Part shown: in pieces, positions 34,159 through 46,400 of the stretch
Layout: the number at the start of each line of letters is the position of its first letter
Position numbering within the stretch: the stretch's first letter is position 1
Origin: Pseudonocardia sp. TRM90224
GTDB lineage: Bacteria > Actinomycetota > Actinomycetes > Mycobacteriales > Pseudonocardiaceae
DNA length: 64,000 nucleotides
NCBI RefSeq assembly: GCF_021245725.1
Contig: NZ_JAJGSX010000006.1
Location: 372,001 to 436,000, forward strand
Direction of reading: 5' to 3'
The notes under the pieces: generated by a model
What the model was told of the DNA's origin: nothing
Seen by the model: only the letters and a program-made list of their open reading frames with translations
Database searches by the model: none
Program-made: the position numbers and the translations under genes

Positions 34159-34452
34159 GCCTTGACGATCGGGCCTCTCGACCGCTCCGGCCAGTGCCAA
34201 TTCGCGGTGGGTGGATCGCTCGGACGAAAGCTGCGCGCCAGGGGTCGATCTCTGCCCCGACGTCTGCTACCGTCAGGATCCGGTCACCGAAACGGCAAGA
34301 TGCTGACGTTGCGCATCGAGTCCAGGGGCCGATCGCGAGTCGCTGAGTTCCCCGCGACCCGCAGGTTGCAGGGTGCTGTCCGCTCGTGCCCATATCTCAT
34401 TGTTCCCCGCAGGTCAGCACCAATTCGACGGTCACGTCAGGAGAACCCGCGC
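34159..34452 (+). other. Divergent intergenic region and leader of giant gene
   Basis: 294 bp between the PhzF-type gene and the giant gene, with lower GC and no coding periodicity. I see no clear -35/-10 pair and no strong palindrome. The end holds the ribosome binding site AGGAGA (34439-34444), eight bases before the ATG at 34453. An in-frame ATG at 34300 exists but has no Shine-Dalgarno sequence and poor codon use. Confidence 0.6.
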
Positions 34453-37400
34453 ATGCTTCGGCACCCCGATCACGACGGTGAGGCCTTGGGCCTTGCCGTG
34501 CGTGCGGATGCCGTTGTTCCCGTGCGGCTCCGGGTCTCCGCGGCCGACCGCGCTCTTCTGATCCTGCGTTGGACGTTCGGGCTGGCCGTTGCGGTCGGCG
34601 CGCTGTGGGCCGGGGCGGCACTGCTCGCCACGCCCGCATCGGCCGCGGTCGCAGCGCCGGCGGTTGCTACCCAGTGGGTGCTGAAGGGAGGTAAGGAGAA
34701 GCCCTCAGGCGGGAGCAAGAAGGAAAGCAAGAGCGACAACGGCGGCGGCGGTAACGGCGGCGACGGTGGCGGTGGCAACAACAAGAACAAGAACGACAAC
34801 AACAACGACGGCGACCAGGGCGACAACGGGAACCGTGACAAGGGCGAGAACAAGCCCAGCAAGAAGAAGGACTATGACAACGGCGGCGACGGCGACGGCG
34901 ACAAGCCGGTCAAGAAGCCCGAGAAGAAGCCCGCCAAGACGCAGAACGACAACGACGACTCGGACGGCGACAACGACGTCCGGCCCGTGAAGAAGGACAA
35001 GGGTCAGCAGAAGAAGACCGTCAAGAACGACGACGGCAATGGCAACGGTGGCAGCGCCGGCGGCGACGGCGATGGCGACAAGCCGACGAAGAAGCCGGAG
35101 AAGAAGCCCGCCAAGAAGCCGACCAAGAAGCAGGATGCATCCGGCGACGCGAGCGACAAGAACGACAAGCCGGTCGAAAAGGTCGAGAAGAGGACCAAGA
35201 AGCCGACCCGGACGACCGACGACGGTGACGAGCCCAGCATTCAGGCCGTGGTGAACCGAAACGGTGGCGGCGACAACGGCAGCGGCGCGAAGAAGAAGTC
35301 CGCGACGACCGAGTCCCAGAAGAAGCTCGACAAGAAGATCGAGAAGAAGATCGGCGAGATCGAGGCGAAGATCGAGAAGACGATCGACGCCAAGCTGGAC
35401 AAGGCGGCCGAGAAGAAGAAGGCTGCGAAGAAGGCGATCGCTTCGGCAGTCGACAAGGCGACGGAGAAGCTTGCGGGCAAGACCGGGGAGAAGGCGACCG
35501 AGAAGGGCGCCAGCAAGAAGAAGCCCACGGCCAAGCGCGACTCCGAGGCGTTCGAGATCGTAGCTGCGGCGCTGAAGGATGCCGGCAAGAAGGGCACCAA
35601 GAAGGCGACGGAGAAGTCGGCGGAGCAGGCTGTCGAGAAGGCGGTCCGGCTCGCTGGTATCGACCCGGAGAAGCTGGGCGACGACATCCGCGCGTTCGCG
35701 AAGGACGTGACGAAGAACCCGGAGAAGGCGCGAGCTGCGATCGAGAAGCTCGTCGAGAAGCACGTCGACGCCGCCACGAAGCAGGGCGCCAAGAACCCCA
35801 AGGACAAGGACAAGAAGAAGCGCCTCACCGGACTCGAAGACCTGACCGCGGTTGCGGACAAGCTGGGTGACGTCGACAAGGTTGTGGACCGCGCTCGGAA
35901 GTTCATCGCCGGCGAGACGAAGAAGGCCGACAACAAGCGCCGCGACGACAAGATCGGCGCCGATCTCGTGCGGTATGCCGTGGAGCAGGCGGGCTCGGCC
36001 GAGAAGTGGACCGCCAAGGTGAAGGAGCGCGCCGCGGAGATCGTGGCGGCGGCCAAGCGTTCGAAGAAGACCACCGGCGCCGACGGCAAGAACAACCCAG
36101 GCAAGGGAGCGGCCGGCAAGCCCAGCGCGGCCGATCGTTCGGACCGCGCGCTGCGCGACGCCGTCCGTGAGGCACTGTCGAAGGTCGAGCGGACGATCGA
36201 GTCGAAGGTCGCCGAGGCGAAGCGCAAGTGCGGTTCGGACGCGTGCGCGCAGCGCGCCGGCGCCAAGCGCGGCTTCCCGCCGGTGAACCCGAACGGCTCG
36301 GACACCGAGAAGGCGATGGCTCTCCTGTTCTCCGGTGGTGGCAACGGCGGCACCCGCTCGGGTGCCGACGCGGTCACCGACGACCACGGCGTGCGGTCGG
36401 TGTTGTGCGCCTCGGGTGGTGGCTCCGGTTGCGGCGCCGGCGCGGAGAAGCGCGCCACACGTTCCGACGCGGACCCGCGCGGCCCACCACGCGACGAGCA
36501 GGACTACGAGGCGGACCAGATCGAGAAGGTCCTCGACGGGCGCATCGCCAACGACAAGGCGAAGCAGTCGCTCGCGGCAGATCAGAAGAAGTTGAAGTCG
36601 GGCAAGATCACGAAGAAGCAGTACGACGCGAAGGCTGCGGCGTACAAGAAGCAGACCACGGCCTACAAGGCCGATCGTGCGCAGCTGTCCACCGAGGATG
36701 CCGCGCTGGTCGACCAGGTGGTCAACGGGCACCGTTCCATCGAGAAGCGCAAGGCGCAGCTCGACGCCGAGGCCAAGAAGGTCAAGGCGGGCAAGGTGTC
36801 GGCTGCCACCCACAAGAAGAACGTCGCCGCGTACGAGAAGGCGGAAGCCGCTCTCTACACCGCGACCGACGAGCTGCGTGAGGCCACCGAGCGGCGCGAC
36901 CCGAACGCGCTGCGGGGCGACACCCCCACCGACGGGTCCGCGGCCGGCTGCGGGAGCAGCGGCCGGTTCGTCGAGTGCGGTGCTGTGTCGAAGAGCAAGA
37001 CGGGCGAGCAGAGCGACCGCTGTGTCGCGCTGGCCGGCGTCTCATCCGGATGTGGCGTCTCGACGAAGTCCGGCGGCACGAAGGCCTCCGCCAAGTGCAC
37101 GCTCACCGGCAAGAGCCAGGGTTGCGGCAGCACCGCGCAGCGCGGCCAGAACATCGCGAAGGCCACCTGCAAGACGGGTGCCGACTGCGGTGAGAGCACC
37201 CGCGCCGACGCCGAGAGCGCCAGCTTCACCTGTGCGACGGGCAAGGGCCGTTGCGACGGGTCCGGCTCGGCCGCGCCGCGCGGCAAGACCGCCGCGGCGA
37301 AGGCCACCACCGACACGCGCACGTCGGCGAACGTGTCCTGCACCGGCCGCTGCGACCTGGACGGCGCCGCGACGTTCACCGGCGCCGACGCGGGTTGCCG

Positions 37401-40400
37401 CAGCGACAACGGCACCTGCACCAACCGGACCGGCGGCAACGGAAAGGGCACCGCGGCGGCGACGGCGGGGGAGAAGGCGCAGAAGGACAACCGCTCCGCG
37501 ACGGCCACGGCGGACTGCGCGGCGAAGAGCGCCGGCTGCACCATCACCACGAGCGTCCGGCTGGACGACGGCGAGGGTCGGGCCGCGACCGCCACCGCGG
37601 ACGTCCGCTGCGCCGACGGCGCCACCGGCTGCAAGGGCAACGGCAAGTCGACCACCGGCGCCGGCAGCACGTCGGTCACCGCCCAGAAGGCAGCAACACA
37701 GAAGGCGACCAAGCCAACCAAGACGGCCAAGACGACGAAGAAGGCCACCGACGCCTCCCGCGCCGGTTCGGGCACCGCCACCTGCTCGATCGCCGCCGGT
37801 GCGTGTGAGACGCAGAGCCGCACCGAGAGCGACTCCGAGGGCGCCCGCAGCGACGTCGCCGCCGACGTCGAGTGCAACGACGGCACCGGCTGCAAGGGCA
37901 AGGCCAACACCGCGACCACCGGCAAGGTTGTCGCCGCGGCGGCCGCCGGCAAGAAGGCAGCCGTCCGCACCACCAAGGCCAACGCCAAGTGCGGCGCCGC
38001 CGCGGGTGACTGCGACAGCGACGCCGCCTCCCAGGTCGGCGACACCGCCCAGCCGGCGAGCCTCTTCACGAAGGCCCGCCGCAGCCTGACCGCGTCGAGC
38101 GAGGCCGCCACCTCCCTCGACTGCGACACCGCCGCTTGCCGCGGCTCCGGTGTTGCGGAGACGGCCGGTGCCGCGTCGGGTGACATCAAGGGTGTGCGCG
38201 ACAGCACCGGCCGCTCGACCTGCTCGGCCCGCGGCGACGGTGGCAGCTGCGAGATCGGCGCCCGCTCCGAGGTGGCCGACCGCGACCCCACCACGAGCAC
38301 CCAGCCGGGTGTGAAGGCGGTCACCGGACCGGTCAGCCGCTCCACGGCCACCGGCAACGGGTCCTGCGACGGCGGGGCGGGCACCTGCACCACGACGGTG
38401 ACCACCACGACGCAGGCCCGCGACACCGCGGTCACGAAGTTCGCGCGCGGTTCGTCGGCCACCGTCACCTGCACGGTGCGGGGCGGCCGGTGCGACGGTG
38501 ACGCCGAGTCGGCCGCCTCCAGCGCCGCTGACCACGTGGTGATCGACCCCGCCACCGGACGCCCGGTTGCCGGCCAGCCGACCGCTGGCCCGTCGAGCGT
38601 CTCCCGCTCCAGCGCGAGCCTCGACTGCCCGAACGGCTGCACCGGCAAGGCGTCCAGCTCGGCCGCCGGGTTCGACGGCGCGGTCAAGAAGGGCGTCCCG
38701 CAAACCTCCACCGCAACCGTCACCTGCAAGGTCTCCGGCGGCGCCTGCGAGGCCAGCACCAAGTCGGTCGGGGCTTCCGCGCCGGGCGCCACGAAGGTCC
38801 TCGCCCAGCAGCTGCAGGGCCAGCAGGACGGCACGCAGACCCAGCCGGGCACCGGCCCGGTCGAGATCAAGAAGACCGGCAAGCCGACCCCCGGCCCGTC
38901 GAGCGCCTCGATCGCGACGGCATCGCTCGACTGTGCCGACGGCTGCACCGGCACCGTGACGACCGCCGCGACCGGCAACGACGGTGTGCGCGATCGCGGC
39001 TCGAAGGGCACCGCCGAGTGCACGATGAACGGCGGCAGCTGCGAGGGCTCGGCGACATCGGCAGCCAGCGCAGGCAACAACGTCGCGGACGTGCTGCCCG
39101 ACCTGTCCGGTGGCCCGAACGCCGCCGTGCAGGAGGACAAGGACGAGCAGGGCGCGCCGCTGACGCCGGCCAAGAACGGCAAGAAGGTCGTCGCGGCTCC
39201 TGCGCCGGTCGCCGGCCCGTCGAGCTTCTCCACCTCCGACGCCATCGGCGAGTGCGAGAGCACCTGCACCGGCGGGGTCATGTCCAGCACCACCAGCACC
39301 GACGGCCCGGCGGCTACGAAGGCGATGGCCGGCAACAAGAGCTCGCGCGGGCCACCGTCGAGCAGCACCACGACCTTCCGTTCCACCTGTGTTGCCGGTA
39401 CGAACGGGTGCGTCGCGCAGTCGAAGTCGGCCGCGGCCTCCGGCGCGGGTGTCGGGTACCTGATGACCCGCAACCTCGTGGAGATGGCGAACGGCCCCCA
39501 GGTCCGGACGAAGAACGCGAAGAACAGCCAGACGCAGGAAAGCACGAAGTCCGCCGAGCAGCTCGAAGCCGAGAAGCGCGCGGCGGAGAAGGCAGCCAAG
39601 GCACAGGCTGCCGAAGACCGGAAGGCGTTGGAGCAGGCGGCGAAGGATCTCGCCGGTCCGCTGCCCATCACCTTCAGCCAGTCGTCGGGTCTCGCCGAGT
39701 GCGGTGGCCCGGACTGCACGGCGGCGGTCAAGGGTTCGTCGACGACGACGGGTCTCGGTGACTCCGCGGTCTCGCGCTCCCGCTCCGAGGGACGCTGCAC
39801 CGGCGCAACCGCCGGGTGCGCGATCGGGGCCGACGCCTCCGCGGCGACCGTGGCGAACTCGGGCACGCCCGACCCCACCGACAAGAAGAAGAAGCGCCTG
39901 CTGCCCGGTGTCTCCGGCTCGACGCAGGCCACCGCGACGATCGACTGCCCCGAGGGCTGCACCGGCTCGGTCACGAGCGACTCGGCCTCGGCCGCGTCGC
40001 CGGGCGGGGGAGCGCGGGCGGCGCTCGCCGCCGCCGCCAAGGCCGCCAACAAGGCCCAAAAGGCAAAGAAGGGTGAGAAGGGCGAGAAGGCCCCTCGCGG
40101 CAACGGTGCCAAGACCGACCCGACCAGCGTCTCGGTCTCGAAGAGCTCCGCCGCCTGCACCCCGGGCGCGCCCTGCCAGGCCGGGGTCGGCACGTCGGCC
40201 AGCATGGCGGTCTCCAACGTCAAGGCCGCCGCCCAGAAGAGCACAGCCCAGAAGGCCACAACCCAGAAGAACGGCAAGAAGGGCAAGAAGGCCGCCGCCC
40301 CGCAGGACAGCTGGTTCGGCACGACGTCCGCGTCGGCATCGGGCTCCTGCAAGCGCGGCGCCGGCGGCTGCCCGGTCACGACGTCGAGCCGCACCGTCGG

Positions 40401-43400
40401 CACCGACGACCCGGCGACGATCACGAACGCGCTGCGCTCCGGCAAGGCGGCCGCGCTCGGGAAGACGGCGCAGGCGGTCGGCGTTGCCGCTTGCCGCTCG
40501 ACCGAGGGCTGCCAGAGCGCAACCGGCGGGTTCGTGGCCGACAACGTCGCCGAGGTGACCACCGGGTGCGCAGGCAAGGGCTGCACCACCCGCACGAGCG
40601 GCAACGCCCGGTTCGACGGGAACCGTGCCACGGCGAGCACGGCGTGCAACGCGGGGGCGGGCGCGCAGTGCGGCGCGACCACGCGGGTCGGCGCGGCACC
40701 CGGCGGGGCCCAGGTCGCGGCCAGCTGTACCGGCGCCAAGGGCGCCACGTGCACCCAGAAGTTCTCGGCGGCGAGTGCCCGGTCCAGCCGCACCGAGGGC
40801 AACACGGCCGCGGCCACCGCGAGCTGCGGCGGCGCGAAGGCCGGGTGGTGCGCGACCAACGCCGTCGCGCAGACGTCCAAGCAGCAGGCGATGGCCGCTG
40901 TGCAGTGCCAGGGCAGCAAGGGCACCGCCTGCAAGCAGAAGTTCTCGGCGAAGAGCAAGGACAAGAGCAAGACCGGCAAGAACAAGGCCCTCGCCGAGGC
41001 GAAGTGCGGCGCCGCCCGCACCGGCTGGTGCGGCACGAGCGGGGTCGCGCAGACGACGAAGACCTCGGCGATGGCGGCGGCGAACTGCCAGGGCAGCAAG
41101 GGCACCAACTGCAAGCAGAAGTTCTCGGCGAGCAGCTCCGACAAGAGCAGGACCGGCAAGCAGAAGGCGTCGGCGAGCGCGAAGTGCGGCGCGGCCCGTG
41201 CGGGCTGGTGCGGCACCACCGGCGTCGCACAGACGACGAAGACGTCCGCGATGGCCGCGGCGGGCTGCTCCGGCAGCAAGGGCATCTCGTGCCGCTACTC
41301 CTACCGCGCCAGCAGCAAGGCCTCCGCAGGCGGCGCGGCGAGCGCGTCCGCCCGCGGGTTCGGCAAGGGCACGAAGGGCGCCGGGCAGGTCATGACGACC
41401 GCGGCCGCTCGCGCCGGCGGTGGGAAGGCCGAAGCGTCGGCGTCCTGTGTCGGGACGAAGGGCACGAACTGCCGGTACTCCTACCGTGCGGACGTCTCGG
41501 CGCGAGCCGCCGGTGCGCGTGCGTCGGCCAGCGGGTTCGGCGGCGGCAAGATGGGTGGCGGCGGGGTTGCCGTCACGGCGACCGCGGCGTCGGGGCCGGG
41601 TTGGGCGCAGGCCTCGGCGTCGTGCTCCGGCACGAAGGGCACGACCTGCCGCCATTCGTACTCGGCGTCGGTCTCGGCGTCGGCCAGCTGGGCCGGGCCG
41701 GAGAAGACGCTGCCCGACGGCAGGAAGGTCCGGGACAGAAGCTCCGCGAGCGCCTCGGCGAGTGGTTCCGGCCGCGGCGGCATGGGTGGTGGCGGGGTCT
41801 CGGTCACCGCCTCGGCCAACGCCGGCCCCGGTGGCGCGAGCGCGTCGGCGAGCTGTGCTGGCGCGGCGAACTGCCGGGCGAACTGGACCGCGCACGCCGA
41901 GGTCTACGACAGCCTCGCCAAGGCAGGTGAGGGCTACTGGATCGCCACCGGCAAGGCCACCTGCAGCGGCGGCGGCACCGCGGGCGGCTGCGGTGTGACG
42001 GCCGAGGCGAAGGCCGGCCCGAACGGCTTCGGCCGCGGCAAGTGCTCCGGCAGCTACTCGACCTGCGACACGAGCGGCAGCGGCAACGTCTTCACCTCGA
42101 CCGCGCCGCCGAAGCTGGTGCTCCCGCCCGGGACCGTGCTGGACAAGAACGGCAAGCCCGTCAAGATCGAGAAGATGGGCAAGGACGACCAGGGTGTCCT
42201 GATCGAGCGCGACAAGGACGGCAACGTCGTCTGGAAGATCAAGCCCAAGGGCGAGAAGGTCTACGGCAGCGTCTGCAAGGCGCCCTGCACGCGCGTCAAC
42301 GAGACCGGCCCGAACGGCGAGAAGGTCGACTTCGACCCGAACGCCAAGAAGGGCCCGTACTCCGGCTCCCTGCCGAAGTCGAAGACCGGCAAGACGCGCG
42401 ACTCGGCGTACGGCGAGAACGGCATCTACGTCGCGAAGGACGCGAAGGGCAACGGCGCGGGCTGGGTGCGCGGCAAGGGTGGAGTGACCAACGGCGCCAC
42501 CGGAGAGACCACCACCTACAACCGGACGTCGCCGAACAAGAACGAGTACAACAACTTCCGGCTGACCAACATCAAGACGGGCTCGCCGTTCCAGACGACC
42601 TGCCGCGGCGGTTGCACCTATACCGGGGCGAAGCTGCCCGGCAAGCCGTTCATCGACAAGGTGACGATCGACGGCGACGGCATGATCACCGGCCGCGACA
42701 TGCACGGCAACCCGGCGCAGATCACCTGGAACGGCAAGATCTCCTTCCGTTCGGCCGAGGGCGACGTCCTGAACGACGGGATGGACATCGAGCCGGGCAT
42801 GGCGACCGGCAAGGGCTCGATCGTCACCCGCAACGCGGCCGGTCTCGGCGGCTCCATCCTGATCAACGGCTACGGGAAGATCCGCACGGCGGACGGGGTC
42901 GAGTTCAACTGCGAGAACTGCGACGGCGGGCACTACATGCCGACGGAGAAGGGCAAGGGCGGGATCAACTTCTGCTCGATCTCCTCGCCCGGAGCGGCCT
43001 GCCAGGGGACCGGCTCGGAGATCAACAACACCTTCGACTCCCAGCAGGCGAACATCGACTCGGCGCAGAAGGGCAAGGCCGAGTGGGTCCAGTTCCTGCG
43101 CAACGACGACGGCAGCGGTGGCGGCGCGATCGCGTTCACGGAGGGCGCGGCGTACGCGCGGGGCAGCGAGGCGTACGGCGAATGGGTCGAGACCCGCGGC
43201 GACGGCGGTCGGTTCGCGCTGCTCTACACCGAGAAGGACGGCTACAACAAGGGCCAGGCCTGCAAGGGCGACTGCAAGGGCTCGGTCAGCCCCGACGAGC
43301 GGCTCGATTGGGTGGAGCCGACCAGCAAGGTGACCGACGCGCTCGGCATGCCGACCGCTCGGCCGGACGGCTCCAGCGGGCGGCCGACGCTGCTCGACAA

Positions 43401-46400
43401 GGCGCGGGCCGCGTTCCGCTACACCGCGGGCCAGTCGCACCTCGGCTGGATGGCGAACACGGGCAACGCCAAGGCCAAGCCGGTCGTCGACCTGATCGAG
43501 GCCGCGATGGCCAAGAAGAAGAAGGGCGAGAAGCTCACCGTCGCCGAGGTCGCGGCGATCGCCAAGGCCGTCGACAAGCTCGGCAAGACCACGAACACCC
43601 GGCTCGGGCGCACCGGCGCGGCGCTCAGCGACGTGCTCACGGTCAACGGCACCCAGGAGCACACCACCGAGGACGTCGAGCGGAAGCTGGCCGGCGACCC
43701 GAAGCTTGTCGCCCAGGTGCTCGGCAAGACCTACAAGGACGGCTGGAAGCCATCGCAGGAGGAGCTCAAGAAGGCCAGGACGACCATCCTGGACAAGCAG
43801 GACGTCTCCGCGAAGACGATGGACCAGCTCAAGGCGCTCGACCCGCGCCAGGACGCGCTCGACAAGCGCCGAGACAAGAACAACAAGGCGATCGAGGCCT
43901 ACAACAACGGCAAGGGCGGCGACAAGAAGGCGCTGCAGGCGGAGCAGGACAAGATCGCCAAGGCGCAGGGTGTGCTCGACGGCGAGACCGGCAAGCTGCG
44001 CCAGCAGCTCGAGGGCAGCCAGAGCGTCCTGCGCGGTTACGACGCCATGGTCGCCGCCGCCGGTGATCCGGAGTACGCGGCGAAGATCGCCGCGGCCGAC
44101 CGCAACGTCAAGGCGATCGCCGGTGCGGTCGACCTGATCCCGACGCCGAAGACGGACGCCCAGGCCCGTGCGGCGAACAAGGTCGCGAACTTCTCCCAGG
44201 CCGTCCAGCTCGGGTACGAGGCGAGCATCGAGGCGCCGCGGCGGGTCTCCAACCCGCTCAACGACATGCAGCTCCCGTCGACGGGTTCACCGGACGTGCC
44301 GCTGGCCATCCGCGCCGCCGGCGGCTACGACTTCGTCAAGAAGATGGTCGAGGCGGAGAACAGCCCGTTCGTCAACGAGGACGGCTCGGACTTCACGCCG
44401 GACCAGATCTCCGACCTCGCCGCGACGTGGGCGTACCACTTCCCCGACCCCAAGACGGGCAAGCTGAGGCTGCCGGCGAACCTCTCCGAAGCCGCCAGGC
44501 TGGAGAGCCTGCCGCAGAACGACAAGCAGGCGCTCGAGTTCCTCCTCGGCCCAGAGGGGTCGGAAGGTCGCGGGAAGATGGAGGAGGGTCTGCTCAGGCA
44601 GATCAACGGGGCCGGGCTCATCAGGGACCTCGGCTCTGTCCTGGACGAGGACGGCAAGGACGGGCTGCGCGACGCCATCAACAAGCACGACCCGAAGAGC
44701 TTCAAGGGCTTCTTCCGGTTCGTGGCAGAAGGTGCGCAACTCATCCAGTCGGAGACGGTGCGCCGCTTCAACCGGAAGTGGGGCGGCGACACCGACCACT
44801 TCGGCAAGAATCTCGCCCGCGGTGCGTTCACCGCTGCTGCGGGCATCGTCTCCATGCCCGGTGTGATCATCGGCGAAGGCGCGAAGGAGGCGTGGAACCG
44901 CCTCCGGTACGACGGCGTGTTCGGCAACACCGCGAGGGCGGTCGGGCTCGGGTTCACCCCGCTCGCCGGCAAGATCAGCGAGATCGACCCGACGGCGTGG
45001 GCCAACGACAAGAAGCCCAAGCGGGAGCAGTTCAAGACCTACGCCGAGTACCACACCGCGCTCTACCCGCTGACCGGCTCGATGGTGGTCACGCCGCTCA
45101 CCAACGCCTACAACCGGTGGTTCGTCAACCACACCGCCAAGAACGACTACCGCACGCGCCCGATCGAGACGCTCATGGAGGACGGCCTCCCGATCCTCAT
45201 CGTCCTCGGGCCGACCACGGCCGGCCTGAAGGGTGCGGCGCTGCGCAACGCCACCCGCGCGACGGCGGCGCAGAACCTGGCGGCCACGATGGCCAAGCGC
45301 GGCGGCCAGGCGGCGACGATCCGGTCGCTGGAGGCGTCGGCGAAGACGTTCACGCTCCGGTCGAAGATCTACAGTGGGCTGAGCCGGCCGACCGCGGGTG
45401 CCGTGCACGTCGCGACGCTGCCGTACACGCTCGTCGGTGTGCCGTTCCGGGCCGGCGCGGCTGTCTACCGCGGTGTTGCGACCCCGCTGGCGCACGTCGC
45501 GCAGAAGGGCGCGCAGGCGGCCGGCATGCGGTCGCTCGCCGGCGCGATCGCGGGCCGCCCGACGACGAAGCTGTGGGGTTACACGTCGACCGGCCTGCAG
45601 AAGACCGCCGGCTCGCTCGCCCGCGGCGCCGACAACGCGCGCCTGATCACCCGGTACGGCATCATCGGATGGAACAGTCGCAACGCTGCCTACGCCAACG
45701 TCGGCAGCCGCCGCACCGCGCTCGACCCCGCGCTCAACCGCTCGTACGAGCGCACGGTCGGGAAGGTCACCGAGCGCACGACCGGTGTGATCCGCGACGC
45801 CCGGCTCGCGGGCGTGCAGCGCTCGTGGGAGCGGGTCGCCGCCGACCGCGCGCGGGTCACCGACCGCGTGCTCGGCCGCGACCTCGCCGCCGGCAAGCCG
45901 TGGGCACAGGCGCCACGCGACATGACGCTCGCCGACAAGGTCGACGCCATGATGACCGACGCCGGCGGCCAGCCCGTGACGGCCGCGCAGCTGGCCCGCC
46001 AGCTGGGCGTCAAGAAGTCGGCGATCAAGAAGGCGATCGCGGGCGAGCAGGCGCCGCCCGGCGCCGGCCCGCGGGTCGAGGTCACCATCGACGGCAACGG
46101 CACCGCGTGGGTGCAGCGCCCCGCCGGCTACAAGGCCGAGTGGAGCACGGCGCCGCGCACCGGAATCCGGACGGAGCCGACGGGCGCGACGAAGCCGGGC
46201 GGCCAGGCGTCGATGGGCGACACCGGGACGAGCGCCGGCCCGACGGGCGGCCGCACCGGCGAGCGGACCGGCGAGTCGACCGGCCCCAACGTCAGCAGCG
46301 AGAACCCGCTCGGCACCGGCCGCGGCGAGCAGGCCGGCACGGGCTCCGGGAAGAACACCGGTGATACCGGTTCGCAGTCGGGTTCGCAGGTTTCGCAGTC

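Noticed and set aside
34300..34452. Earlier in-frame ATG at 34300 for the giant gene
   Set aside because: No Shine-Dalgarno sequence and non-coding composition (ESRGRSRVAEFPATRRLQG). The ATG at 34453 has AGGAGA at the right distance.
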